Source: Aphidius gifuensis
Lineage: Eukaryota; Arthropoda; Insecta; Hymenoptera; Braconidae
Reading direction: 5' to 3'
DNA length: 64,000 nucleotides
Assembly (NCBI RefSeq): GCF_014905175.1
Contig: NC_057790.1
Span: 310,001 to 374,000 of the forward strand
Shown here piece by piece: positions 1 to 13,300 of this stretch; position 1 is the stretch's first letter; each line of letters starts with the position of its first letter. Under the pieces are notes generated by a model. It was given only the letters and a program-made list of their open reading frames with translations, made no database searches and was not told where the DNA came from. The translations under genes were made by a program, and so were the position numbers.

Positions 1-794
1 GCACGTTATATTCAAGTTATATAACATAAATGATATTTAAATTCTTGAATAATTCAAACTCGTAAAGTTCAACACTCGTTGTCGTAAAGTGATGCAAAAA
101 TGATACTACCAAGTTGGTCTGTATATTACATAAATTATGCACACATTTTCGGAATATCTGTTCAATGTCGAGATACAATGTTGGCCTCATTAATCATATC
201 TCATTTTAATTAGAATATATTTTTTTTTAATTTACATTTATCTAGTTTCCAATTTCACTTGTGTGTTATTTTTATAATTTCCATTTGCAAAATTTAAAAG
301 GGATAAAAATAAATTACAAAAAAAAACGTATACTCTATGATCAAAAATATATATTTTTTTTCTTTAGCGTCACATAGGGGATACGAGAGTATTTTGTTTG
401 CATTTTAAAAGGTCCAACATGCTACTGGAAAATAGAAAAAAAAAAACACAATCGAAACAAAAAAAAAGGAAAGAAAAAGTAAATGAAAATGAACACTAAC
501 GAGCCGATGTTTCAAAGTGGCGTGCTCGTTTAAACCAGCTAAATTCCAGGGTGTATTTTTTCGACCAAGGGAGAAAGATTAAATAAAATAAAAATATATT
601 TTTTCCTTCTCTTGAGCTGTGGGGGCACGGGTTATTAGCGCTCGTTAGCGAGCACTGTTTTCCATTGAGATAAAAATTATCGTATTCTATTTTATTTTAT
701 TTTTTAACCAGCAATTGAAAATTAAAAAATAAACTTGACTTTCTACTCTTCATTTTACTTTTAGCATCGTCAATTTCAACGGGAATATATTTCT
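1..794. other. 3' flank of the membrane-protein gene
   Basis: No exon is supported here. It is the downstream side of the minus-strand gene ending at 795. A minus-strand AATAAA polyadenylation hexamer can be read at 691-696, about 100 bases past the stop codon, so part of this stretch is probably 3' UTR. A small inverted repeat, GCTCG-TTAG-CGAGC, lies near 639-652 in a locally GC-richer patch. The rest is A/T runs. Confidence 0.4.
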
Positions 795-2380
795 TTACGA
801 TCTGAGAAGTTTGTTCATGCAAGCTATTCGACTCTTCATCAACTCAATCTCCAAATGCTCCTTGTGCAGCTGAAAAAATAAATATATTTTCAGGTAAAAC
901 ATTCAAGTATTTGTGTACATGTATACCGAAATAAATATTTAAAAAAATAAAAAAAATATTTCGTAGGATAAATGGCAAATGCACTCACCGTTTGCTTCGT
1001 CTTTTCTTGAAAAACCTCCGTTTGCTGCAACTTAAAATTAAATGTTAAATTTTTCTTGTTAGTTTATTTTATTTTTTTCCTAACGCTTCTTTTACATTTT
1101 TATTTTTCATTTATTTTGCCTCTTTTAAAACTGTATTTTATGCTTGAAAATGATGCAAAAAAAAAAAAAAAGGCGTTGAGAAAAAACAATTGAGCTTGAG
1201 AGTGTGAGGGTGGTAAATAAAAACAAAAATGCAAAATAACCTCTGGACTTACGTGTTTGTGAATACAATTGTACGCTGGTCTCACCCTTAAAATACTTTG
1301 CCTTCTTGGCAATTTCTGGAATGATACCCAAATGGATCCATGTGTATATTCAACACAATTGTGTTGGTAAATGTTGAAAGGAAAAAAAAATATACAACAA
1401 AGAATAAAAAAAATATTTAAAAATAGATAAAATGTATATAAACAGTGTGATTTACCTCGTTTGCTTCGTTTTGCAGCGAACGACTGTGAAATTCATTTGA
1501 ATTTGCAATTTTCGTGCTCTGAAAGAGATATGATATTAAAATCAGCATCAAAAAAAAATATATCCACATAAAAAATATCGAACTTGCTATACATTTAAAT
1601 TATCACAATATGATTTTTTATTTTTTTATTATTGTTATATATACAAAAAATTATAACAGCATGAAAAAATAAATTTGCAAAGAAAAAAAAAATACTAACA
1701 AACTGTAAAATGAAATAGAAAAAAGAAAAAAAAAATTTGTATTAAATTTTTATCTTTAAATCTATCGATTAGCTTTTATCTTAAACAATGTATATTTTTT
1801 TTTTCACACTTAATAAATGTATGAATATATCTGAATAATTTATAAATAATTAATCATGATAATTAAAAAAAATATAAAAACAATTTATCATGTTGATTTA
1901 TCAATGACATTAATCAAATAAAATTTTGCAAAAAGTGGTTAACCAATAGAGTGTAATGATCCATTTAATTATCAACATCCGAAAGCTTGTTTTCATTATT
2001 TATTTGAAATATTATATTTTATATACCGACAGTAAATTATTTCATCAAATATTTAACATTAAATGAGCAAGTTAATGAAATATCAAAATTAAATATTAAA
2101 ATATAAATATATTATTACCATAAATGTGCAGGCAGCCATGATGATTATTAATCCAATCATAAATATTGTAACAAAACTACAATTTCTTCCTAAATTAAAA
2201 AATGCACGTAATTCACCATCAGCCAAAAGTATATTCCAAATCTGCATGATTATTTGCATATATAATTACAAGCTTTTAATCAAAATAAAAATAATATTTT
2301 TCAATAAATAATAATATTACCAAACGAGTTAAATAACCTCCTGAATTTTTGTTATATATTAACAAACTAGTTGTCTCCAT
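795..2380 (-). CDS. Small single-pass membrane protein, unrecognised family
   Basis: Six exons join without any frame conflict: 2380-2321, 2241-2119, 1518-1456, 1315-1253, 1024-989 and 869-795. Every intron is phase 0, with GT donors (GTAATA, GTAATA, GTAAAT, GTAAGT, GTGAGT) and AG acceptors. The 420-nt reading frame encodes 139 residues. The protein starts METTSLLIYNK. It has one strongly hydrophobic segment at about residues 43-61 (FVTIFMIGLIIIMAACTFM), then a basic, polar region and a charged C-terminal helix (about 104-139, EVFQEKTKQT...LEIELMKSRI) that could form a short coiled coil. There is no obvious signal peptide, so the hydrophobic stretch is more likely a membrane anchor. I do not recognise the family and propose no function. 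All exons are under 125 nt, so simple ORF calling misses the gene. The consistent phases and good splice sites support it; transcript data are lacking. Confidence 0.7.
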
Positions 2381-5300
2381 TTTGTAATTTATTTAAAATT
2401 TATTTATTACTTTATAATTTGCATTATCTATTTATTTATTTTTTTTTTTCTATGAATTGCTAAATTTTTTATTTATTAGACATTTTTAAGTAATTTTTTT
2501 TTAAATTTCTTTATGTGACTATGAATTTTGACATTTTTGTTTTTTAAATATTAAAGGTTGGTTTTAAATTGACCGAGAAAGAGAGAGAAAGGAAAAGGAA
2601 AATATTATTTTGATGGCTTGATTGAAGAAACAAAGACGAAAATATATTGAAGCTTTGTTAAAAAGAGAAAAAATATTTTAGATAGATGGAGGGACAAAAG
2701 TTGAACGAAATATTTGACAGACGAATTTGTGATCGATCGAAATAATAAAATAAAAAAAATAAATGTCAGAGAATTTTGTTATTCATATCGTTTCGTTTTA
2801 CGATAATTTTACAGATGGTTTGAATAAAATATTTAAAAAATATATTTTCTTTTCCATTTTTAATTTAATTATTCTAATAAAAAAATTGAGTGAGCAAAAA
2901 CAAAATAAATGACACATTAGATTTTCCATGTGACAAATAATGTAGAATGACCGGTGTAATGCTGTTGTGTCAGCGTGACTTTTAGTCGTGTTTAATAATA
3001 ACAATAAATAAATTAAAGTTAGAGAGAAAAAAAAAAAAGGGTGAATGAGTCGGTGTAAAAACCACAGAGCCAATTTATATATCGCAAAATGGCGTAACGT
3101 CTGTGGTGCTTGGTGGTTTTTGGGTTTTTCCGGTTCGATGACGAGTAGCTTTTAAAGGGTTGAATAGTAAACTAAGGGGTGAAGACTGAGTGCTTTTATA
3201 AATAATTTTATGTTTTTTTTTTTTAATTTTCATTTTATGCAGATTAATTTTTCAATATTTTCAATATATTATTGTGTCTCTCTCTATTGATATATATCGA
3301 TGATTAAAAATAAATATTCAAAGCCTTTTAATTAATTAAATCATAAAATGTTAATTAAAAAAATATTGTCTCATGTTAATTTAAAATAAATATTGTTATT
3401 AATAAATAATAATTTATACCAACTTTAAGAAAATGATATAAAAAATATTTTACATATTAAAGGTGATTATACAGCATATAAATAAATAACAATAATTAAA
3501 ATTGGATAATAAAAAAAGTAAAATAGTATTTTTATTACCTCATAAAAATGTATATTTAATATAATTTTATGTTTTTTGTGTAAAATAATAAAATGATATC
3601 AAGTATGTATACCACACAAGCACAAGCTTTGAAATAATAATAGTAAAATATATAAAAAAATCAACAAAATGATCTGCGTCACGAATCTTGTCTCAGAGGA
3701 CACCATAATTGTTTTATTCTGACGAGATGTTTCCATTTGTTTTTCCCATCCTCAAAAAAAATAAATAAAAACAACTAGAGTCTACGTCAAAATGAAATAA
3801 AAAAATAAATAAATAAATGCGTGTATAGTAGGTAGAAAAATATTCTCGAGTATTACAGGCGTGTTAAAAATAAAATATAAAAGTTGTTTGAAATAAAGAG
3901 AAATAAAAATATAAAAAAATCAAACGCCCACAAAGAACAGGACATTTAATTAAAAACTAGAAGCAGACCCAGTTTGCTATAAAAGTAACAAGAAATACAC
4001 TTGTATCTATATATGCTTTTCATTCACATGTGTGTAAAATTTTTAAACTTTTATCTGTATTAGTTTTTAGTGTGCTGCAAACAATAAGTTTTTTTTATAA
4101 AAAATAAAGTAATATATAGAAAAAAAGAGCCAAGAAACGAAGCGAATAAAGAAGAGATGGAAAAAAGAACTACTTACAGCAAAGAAGAATTATTTTTTAT
4201 TTTATTTTTTTGTTTAAAAAAAAAAATAAAAAAAAGTAAATAAACATGCTCAAGAGAACGTTTGTTGCATTGCAAAAAAAAAACACTGTGTTAAATTCAT
4301 TTTGAGGTGACAAAAAAGGTCAAGAAAAAAATAAGGGAAAACTTGAAATTTTTTAAATAATAAAAAATGTATTATTTTTTTTTTACGAAAAATTTTATCT
4401 ACATTTTTATTATTTAGGAGGAAAAAAAGGAAAAAAAAAAAGTCGAATCAAATATATTTAAATAATATTTCACCCTTATAAAAAATATATAATAAAAAAT
4501 TGCCATAAAATTTAAAATATTTCATTTTCATATTTTTATTATTTTTTTTTTTTTTTGGTGTAAGAGTCTTGGGTGAATATAGCTGTTCTTTTTTTTGTTA
4601 TTTATGTTTTTTTTTTTTTTTTTCTTTTGGTCCACTTGAAATGCTTTCAGGCACTGAAGTTGAAGGCAGGAAGTATCATTTGCCCTCGACGATGAAACGG
4701 ACAAACACAGTGAATGAAGAAAATTCAAGGATTTTATCACGCCGACCAAATCGATTTACCTATTCCACAGTGAGGCACTCTCAATATCGGTCAACATCTC
4801 GAGAAAAAAAAGTCTCAGAAATATAAAAAAGAAGGATCGTTAAAAATGAAATAAAAAAGAAAAAGAAATGCTATAAAAATCTGAATAAAAATTCGAGTAT
4901 AACGGTTAACACGAAAAGTCATCAACAAGTCTCGTATAAAAGATCGTAAACGTTAAAGTAATTCAGATGGAAAAAAAAAAAAAAAAAAAACATATATATA
5001 TTTAAATAATCGTGTTGGTGAATATAAAAAATTAAGTATAAAAGGACATTTTAATTTATGAAAATTTAATTTAGACTTGGCTGTGAGCAAGTGTTTTAGT
5101 CGATTTAAAAAATGTCTGACCAAATTCGGATTATACTACTTGTTTGGTTTTTTAAAAGAAAAAATGCTGAGGAATTTTTAAAAATACTTTTAGGTAAATA
5201 ATATTTTTTTTTCAAACTCTGTCTGACATTGTTTGACTCGTACTACTGAATTATCTATTTTTTTAAAAAATTTTCCACGTAAATTATTAAATAAATTAGA

Positions 5301-7525
5301 GAAAAATTAATGTTATTGTATTTTGTTATTTAAATTGCACAGATTGGTAAATGTCAAAGTATAATAAATAGATAAATTTTCAATTTAAATTTGAAACAAT
5401 AAATATTTCAATTTATTAATAAAAATTTTAACATACAAACTGTGGTTAATATTTTTATTTTTTAATTACTTAAAATTCTGAACAATGGAGAAAAAAAAAT
5501 GATTGATAGAGGATATAAAATAAAAATGAAATTCTTTTTGATTGCAAAATACCAGTTGAGCTGCTTTGTTTATTCTGATCAAGCCAGTCTTCATTAGCTG
5601 ATTTTTCCATGCTTTTTGCTAGAATGAAAATTCAAAAAAAAAAGTTTAATTTTTTTCAATTAAACAAACAGGTATATAATGTTGAAAAATAATCCATTTT
5701 AAAATAAGAAAAAAATAAAAAGTATCCAAGTCTTAAAAAATAAAGTTAAATGTATATTTTCTCTTGGCTTTTTTTGTCTGATAATTTTATATCGTTTTTT
5801 TCCGTTGTTTGAATAACGAAATAAATAATTAAAGTTAAATATAGTGTAGGTAATTATTGCTTATTATTAAATCGATATGAAAAATTTATTTTTAATATTA
5901 AATTATATTTCAAACGAAAATTTTTAGCTTCATTTAATGGCTCGCTAATGTTTTTTATTTATTTTTTAATTTTTAACCATCCAAATGAATTTTACTGCTT
6001 AATTTATTTTCAATAATTAATATATATATATATATTTTCGTTTTTGCATTTTAGAATTTTTTAAATTCAATTAAAAATATATTCTACATTTGATTTTAAA
6101 TTTTAAATATTTAATTCCATTAGAGGTAAATGATACTAGGTGCTTTTTAAATGTTCAAGTACTTTTAACTTTTTTATATTTAAAAGTGATAAAGGTTCAA
6201 TTTAATCAGTGTTAATATTGATTTCAAGTCATTCAGAGATACTTGCTGATAAATAAAAAACAAATCATTTGCCAAAAAAATCATAAACATACAGTAGTTT
6301 TTGACTTTTAAAAAAATAAAAAATTCAAGCGTATTTTAAATGTGTCCGGATGAATTAATAATTATTAATTTTAATGACAAATTAATATAAGTAATTTTCA
6401 GATAAAATAAATACATTATTGATTTGTTTATTTCCAGTAGCATTATGTGGTTATTCCAACGTATAAAGATTGAAACAGTAATATTAAATTGTTAAAAAGT
6501 TGTGGCACATCTTAAAGTAAAATAAAATTAAAAAAAAGAAACGTCAAAGATAATGGAAAACAATGGTATTACCATGGACTTGTAATTCTCTATACTTTAA
6601 ACAGTAAAATATAAAAAATAAAAAATAAAAAATAACTTGAAATAATAAAATTACAAGTAAGTATACTTAGTTTTCGACCGAAATAAAAATGTTTTTCTAA
6701 TCGTACGGAAGATTGGAATAACAGGTGGTGAAGAATAAAATTGAAACGGGGAAAAAAGAAATAAAAATAAACTTGAAAGTAAAATACATAAATTAAAAAT
6801 GAAAAAAAAAAAAAAAAAAAAGAAGAAACTTTATACTTGTGTATATTTATCCCAAGTACCCAGTTAGAGTTGTTGCGAAATAAAGTTTATACTACTGTTT
6901 ACGATTGGCTTCCCGTCACGAGTCAGAAATTCATTTTCTTTATTAACCTCTTGAAGCTAATTTTATTCATCTCTATGTATCTCATTCATTTATTAATTTT
7001 TTTTTCTTTATTATTATTATTATCCTTCAACATATATTTCAAGCAAATAAACAAACTTATTTTTATTAAACTTGATATTTTTCATACTTTTTATAATATA
7101 GTCTTGTTTACTTAATTTTATTTTGTTTTATTTTCCAACACTATCTAATATTTTATTAAATAAAAATAATTGTCTTAATGACACAAGATTAAAATTAAAA
7201 AAAAAACATTAATACAACTTTATGAAATTAATTTCATTGTGTACAATAAAATTTGTGACTTTTATTTCTTTTTTTATTCATTAAAAGTTTTATTCTTTAT
7301 CAGCAAGTTTGTTTGACATTAAATGTACTAATCTCTCAGTGTGCTTAATTTCAAATAAAATAAAAATAAAAAAAAAAAAGAATATTTAAGTCTAAATGTT
7401 ATTAATAATATGATATTAAAATGCTATATAAATTTTTATTTTCTTCAATCAAAAATTTGTTTATGATGTAAATTTTAAAAGTGAAATTCAATTGATTTTT
7501 TTAAAAAATAAAATTAAAAAATTGT
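2381..7525. other. Intergenic region between membrane-protein and CAP genes
   Basis: This 5.1-kb stretch contains no recognised gene. It must hold the promoter of the minus-strand gene starting at 2380 and the 3' UTR of the CAP gene ending near 7526. Most of it is A/T-rich low complexity, including a TA microsatellite near 6020-6036. The one conspicuous higher-complexity patch is 4630-4826, listed separately. A 32-bp segment at 5223-5254 recurs near 39981-40012. Confidence 0.4.
4641..4826 (+). CDS. Candidate 61-codon ORF or terminal exon
   Basis: An ATG with a purine at -3 opens 61 codons ending in TAA. The composition is polar and basic (for example SRRPNRFTYSTVRHSQYRS), unlike the poly-Lys/Ile/Phe readings typical of this AT-rich DNA. 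A long T tract upstream and TTTCAG at about 4645-4650 could instead be a splice acceptor, making this a last exon. The same patch could matter on the minus strand: an acceptor at 4798-4799 followed by a few codons and TGA would fit in phase as an alternative last exon of the CAP gene. I cannot choose between these, and no family is recognised. Confidence 0.25.
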   Translation: MLSGTEVEGRKYHLPSTMKRTNTVNEENSRILSRRPNRFTYSTVRHSQYRSTSREKKVSEI

Positions 7526-10338
7526 CTAAATATTAAAATAAAAGTACATACTGCATAGATATTCATATCGTCGACTATTTGTAAAACCCATGGGACAATA
7601 ACCAGGAGTTCCAACGTCATAAAGATGTCTTGGTGTTGAACGATCGATAGGTCCATAATTACATACAAGTACTTCAACGTGGTTACCAACGGATACATTG
7701 GTGTAATTGTTTTCCCCTGACGTTTCTGTACCATCCTTCAACATTGACAACAACAACGACGACGACGAGGACGACGAGGACGATGACAACAATGAAGATG
7801 AAGATGAGGGTGAGGAAGAAAAGTAGGATGAGTACAAGGACGACGATGAAAGTGACAAGGGTGGAATACCAGTCTCATGCCAAGTCTCAACAGTGTACAA
7901 CGCTCGACCACAACCAATGCGGCTTATCTTGCCAGCTGCAATTCCAATGTAGGAACCACGAGACTCACTTGAAAAGTCCACCATTCTGGAAATTAACATG
8001 ATTCTCATTTCAAACTTGAATTACTTTTTAGTACATATATATATACACACATATATTCTATTACTATTATTATTGTCAACAAGTAACATTAAATTGTCTT
8101 GAAAAAAATTTATAATATAATTAAATTAAACTTTAAACAATTTATTATTATTAATGTAGAAAGAAATTAAGATGATAAAATTAACTTGTTATAGTTGTTT
8201 TTGTTGCTGTTAATAAATTGATATAAACAAGTATAAATTGTACACAGATATATATATAAATGATGTGAAATAAAGTATATAAGAATAGTCTTTGGCTTTT
8301 TCAAATAGCTTTATTCAGCCATCAAAGCGTCTGGAAGTGAATGGAATGGCCAAAGTGTAATCAAGTAGAATTTTTTAGAAGAGGGTTGCCACGTGCATTC
8401 ATGAGAATGAAAATTGTTGTGTGTATTAAGCATGTGTGTATATAGAAATACAAAATGAAAGAGTCAAAAAATAAAATAAAATACATATATATATATAAAG
8501 CGAGTCACCAAAAGAAATATATATATATATTTTATTTTATTTTCAAAAACATATATAAAGTTTAAAATTGACGATGCAATTCAATAAACTCCATCTTTAC
8601 CCAACTTCAGCGGTATCGAAATTCTCAACATCGTCCAGCCACGATTGTACGTGAAATGGAATGCGATGGTGGCTCGTTGTATCCGTCTCAAGCTTGTCGA
8701 TGTTCAATACGTGAACGTTCTGCCACACTGAAAAACGTTCTATTGAAAAATGAAAAAAAAAATGAATAAATAAATAAATAAAAAAAATACATATATACAT
8801 AATAAAAGTAGATGTACACTTTGGCAATATAAGTAGATATATTATATTCAATGAATGGAAAAAAAATATATGAAAAGTATTTTTTTTTAAATTAAAAAAA
8901 AAAAAAAAAAAGTTATAGGTAAATATAATAATATGAAAGGTCGGAAAATGACATTATATACTGGATAAAAGACTGAATGATGTGTGCTTTTGACAGAGTG
9001 ATAGAGAGTCTATGTGTGTCTCTTTTATTTTATGTGTCTCTTTATCGTAATCCACATGCTAATGCAACGGACAGGTGAATGAGTTTTACTATATATACAA
9101 TCGATATACTCAATACGTATATGTACTTGGATAATATCACTCGGTTTTGTAAAAAGAATTTTTAGAGAGAAAATATATAATAAAATAAATAAATGATGAA
9201 AATATAAATATGAAAAATTTATATTGAAAATGAATACTTATGTGTATATTTTTTTTTCTCTCTCTCTCCCGATATTGTGAGGTTTTATGTATTTTTTTTT
9301 TTTTGGTTTTTGTGGAATTTATGTATAGATATACTTGCCAACATCACGACACTCATCTTTACGCTGCAGATGACATTGAAGTGCCCATCTTCGTGATAAT
9401 CTTGCAAGCTCAGCATCCCAACTCTGTTGAGAATATTAAATTTATTAGATTTTTTTTTTTTTTCGTTTTTTTTTTAAATAAATAAAAGAAGAAATAATAA
9501 TAATAATGAGTTGATGAAAAATTGGTTTTTTATTTGTGTGTTAATATGTGATTGAGAAAATTGAGTTGACTTTTTAATTTTTACAGAGAGTATTAAGAAA
9601 ATTGAGAGTGCTTGATTAAATTTATGTGAAAAAAAATTATATAATTGTTTTGTCAATTTAGCTTAATTTAGTATTTTTAATTAATCGATAAAAAATATCA
9701 AATTAATGATACTAGAAACGAGCAAATATTTTTAAAATATAATATAAAAATAAAAATCAAAATTACAGTAAATTTTTAATGATGAAATTCCAATGTAAAT
9801 TTGGTCAATTTCATCACAATTCAGCTCAATTAAAAAATGCATAACCTAATGATAAAATCGAGTTAATGATATAAATAATTAATTTTTTTTGATGAAAGGA
9901 AAAAGTTAATTGAATGATAAAATAAAAGTTAAAACTTAACCAATTCCATCATGTTTTTAGCTGACGATTGTGGACCAGGATTACCTCGATTTTCTTGACC
10001 ACTTGCAATATTATTTCTGTGTAAATTATGCTCACTAATAATTATTGCTATCTCTTCATTATCAAGATCTCCATTTGATATATTTTTGCAATTAACTGAT
10101 GGATCATCAAACTACAAAATAAATAGATTATAATTATTTAATTTTTATTATTTTTTTAAACTTTATTTTGGATAAATAATTTTACGGGAAAAAGACACAT
10201 TGTGTGTTGTTCGCAGATGCTACAATAACGCATTATATCATCTTCAAATTTAGCAACTGTAATGTAATAAAATTCAAATATAAGTATAAAATATATTCTT
10301 GTTAGATACTTCATTTTGTAATCCAATTTTATTTTCAT
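7526..10338 (-). CDS. CAP-superfamily (antigen 5/SCP-like) secreted protein
   Basis: Five exons: 10338-10186, 10111-9941, 9423-9339, 8727-8601 and 7985-7526. The product is 331 residues from the first ATG, or 323 from the second ATG at 10314, which has the better context. An N-terminal hydrophobic signal peptide (IYFILIFEFYYITVA) is followed by a Cys motif (YCSICEQHTMC) typical of insect antigen-5 proteins. Exon 2 carries EHNLHRN and GQENRGNPGPQ; exon 3 SWDAELARLSRRWALQC; exon 4 VQSWLDDVENFD; exon 5 IGCGRA and LVCNYGP, ending in a Cys-containing tail (GYCPMGF...YLC). These are the family motifs in their usual order. CAP proteins are extracellular and occur in venoms, saliva and haemolymph; the role of this one is unknown. 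Intron 3 is GC-AG (GCAAGT donor). A serine-rich block interrupts exon 5. A strong GTATGT donor at 7551 allows an alternative C-terminus. Confidence 0.87.
7742..7862 (-). repeat. Serine-codon repeat inside the CAP exon
   Basis: On the minus strand this is a run of TCN codons giving about 40 residues, mostly Ser with some Leu. It lies between the family motifs IGCGRA and VCNYGP. The plus strand reads as imperfect GAC/GAT/GAG triplets. The frame stays open right through. The pyrimidine-rich run followed by AG at the GTTGAAG boundary could also be an intron's polypyrimidine tract, with a possible GTATTC donor just before it. Confidence 0.6.
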
Positions 10339-13300
10339 TTATCCAATATTGTAAATGTATTATTTTTTCTCTTGAATAAATAAACGATTAATAAAATATC
10401 CCTATTATTCAACAACCCCTTGTCAAGATAAACTTGTTTACTATTTATTTATTTATTTATTTATTTTACAAATATAAATACATAAATAGAGTGAAGTTAA
10501 ATCTAGACTTTATTCAATTATTTGTCTCGACATTTTCACGTCCCTTCAGTGTATAATAATGAAAATAATAAAAATAGAAGACAAATAAGTTTTTTTTTAA
10601 ATATATAAAAACAAATTGAATAAATAAAAATCAATTGATACAAATATAATATAAAAGTAGGTCAACAAAATTAGATATTTTATAAATTTTATTTTTAATT
10701 TTATTTTTAACAAATACACAAATTTTTTTAATCCTAATCTGATTATTTGTGTAATTTTAGATCATAGCATATTTATAGGCTTACAAATAAATACATAAAT
10801 AAATATTTGAGTACTTAAGCAAGTTGAAATTACAAGTTTAATTTTATTTTTAGAACAAATCATCATAAATTTGTCCCAGACGTCTTTTTCGATACTCAAG
10901 TATTTTTAAATTATTTCTAAATAATAATAAAAAGATAATTCAATTTTCTTGGCTCTATTTAAATAGTTGTTTATCTTGTTACTATAAATAAACAATAGTA
11001 AAAATTAAAAACAAAAATCCATAACGATTTTTACACCTTCTAACGAATAATAAGATCTCCAATTTTTAAATAATTTATATTGGAAATTGTATTTCAACTC
11101 AGACATTCCAAGTAACCACGTCATTTAAATAAACAAATTAAAAACAAGATAAAAATAAATAAACAAATTTATTTGATAGATTCTGTTTGCAAACATTAGA
11201 GCTATGTAAATTTGACTTTGATAAGTTAAAATTGATGATAGTTTTAAAATATATATATACATTAAATGGTAATTATAAAATTGTGGTTAAAGGGTTTAAT
11301 TATTTAAGTGAAAATATTTAAACTTGACAAGTAAACATACCTGAAGAGTTTCAACAACTTTTTGGTTTTTTTTTTTTTTTTCTATATATTTATTTTTAAG
11401 TGAAATTTCTTCGTTAAATTATACTCACTCGTCTCAGGTGTTTACATTGTATGCACACATGCACTATTGCATGCACATGTTTGTGTAAAACTTTGAGCTT
11501 TTGTCGAAACTTTGTAACATGACTTTGCGATCTGGGTCATCGTGTTTTTCCACAAAATTACAATTTATATAAAATATTTAAAAATATATAGATAAAGTTG
11601 AATGTGTTGGTGATATCTCCTCTTGGTATATATCATTTATTTATTTTTTTTATTCAATATTTAATAACAATTCTTCATACATGCAAATAAAAGGGAAATA
11701 AAATTTTTTTGTTTTTTGAATATACTTTTTTGGGATTGTATAAACTGGAAAAATCTTTTTGAATTCTATAGATTATCTCTGCAAATATATATTTACCTTA
11801 TTTGAAAAAAAATTGTGTGAGTTTGTCAGAAAGTTACTTAAAAAAATGTCAACAAACATGACAAGACTATTTTGTAAATGTAAAAAAAAAAAAATATATT
11901 TTTCTATTTACTATTTTATTTTTCTTGAAAAGTAAAGAATTTTTTTTTTTTTTTAAATCACGAAAGAAAATTCTATTACTTTTCTTATCTGTAGCTGTAA
12001 TATTAATTCCATTGAATTTATTTTTCTTTTTATATATTTATTATCAAGAAGTAAATATTTTTTTTTAATTTAAAAAAAAATTCCACGCTGTATATCTGAA
12101 AATAAATTTATAAATTATTATTAAAAAATTTATTTATCTTTGATATTTTTCTATATTTTAAGCATGAAATTGATAAAAAAAAAAAAAAAAAAAAAACAGG
12201 AAAACTATTACCTTTTTTTCCAACTGATATTAATTCCATTATACATTTTTTTTTTTTTTTTTTTTCATTTTTCAGGAAGGAAATATTTTTTTATTAAAAA
12301 AAATCAACATTTACATTATATAAGATAAGATTTTATTTTCATAAAAGTAAATCCTATCTTGTTGATAATATCCTGAGTGAAATTTTATAGAAAAATTTTA
12401 ATAACATTGTCAGTTGTACAGTTGACAAGAATTTTTCTTTTTATTTTTTTTTCTGCTAAACAACAACTTGTGTTTCATGACAGTGATGAAGATCAAGCAC
12501 TTGGTGAACATGTAGACACTGAGAGAGAGAGTAGAAAAAGAGACCAGAGAATTTATGAAAAAGCAGAAGATGAAGAAGAAGAAGAAGAGCACAGTATATG
12601 AAGCCACTGACACAATAAAAAAAATTAAAAAGAAAAAAAGAGTCAACTTAAGAGTCAGATATGTCAAAACTTTTTGAAAGAATAAAAGGGGTAAAAATTT
12701 TGCAAAAGACCCCTTGACATGTCAAGCAGCCAATTAACGTAACTCCAAAAAAAATTTAAAAAGTTTTTTCGTCGTTGTATATGCTGCTGATATAATATCA
12801 ACCGGGTCCATGAATTAAAGTAGCTAGAAACACAAGAGCTGAGTGAATTTTAAATACATATATAACGAAAATTGTAATTAATCTTGATTGAAGAGTCACA
12901 GACTGACAGCTGAGACTCTAGATAACTAATTTTTCAAAGTATCGATTCTCATAGTACTTAAAATTATCTCTTGTAATTTTCTCAAGTTTTTATATTGAAT
13001 TTTATCCGTCTATTTAAATTGGATATTCAATGTGATCGAAAAAAAATATATATAATAAACTAGACTTTAAAAATAAATAATGTACTTTTTTTTTTTTTTA
13101 TTTTTTTATTTTTAAAATTCAAGAAAAATAGAGAGTTAAGTTTAGCTTTTACTAAATGGCAATCGTGGCAGGCAAATATATTTTTAAGTTTCCACTTTCC
13201 ATAAGTTCAAGATCTCTCTCGTTTTTTCTCTCGTCTACTTTTTCTTCATCACATTTTGTTTTTTTTTTTTTCATTTTCAAAATCAGACGAGCCCATTACG

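Noticed and set aside
6837..7115. 92-codon plus-strand ORF between the membrane-protein and CAP genes
   Set aside because: The frame has no ATG at its start and becomes Phe/Leu/Ile-rich low complexity.
7744..8001. Plus-strand ORF rich in Thr, Arg and Met
   Set aside because: It is the antisense shadow of the serine-codon tract in the CAP gene's last exon.
12377..12601. Plus-strand ORF resembling a signal peptide followed by an acidic peptide
   Set aside because: The frame opens with GTG and contains no ATG. The acidic part comes from GAA/GAT repeats. It may be a terminal exon at best, but no upstream exon was found.
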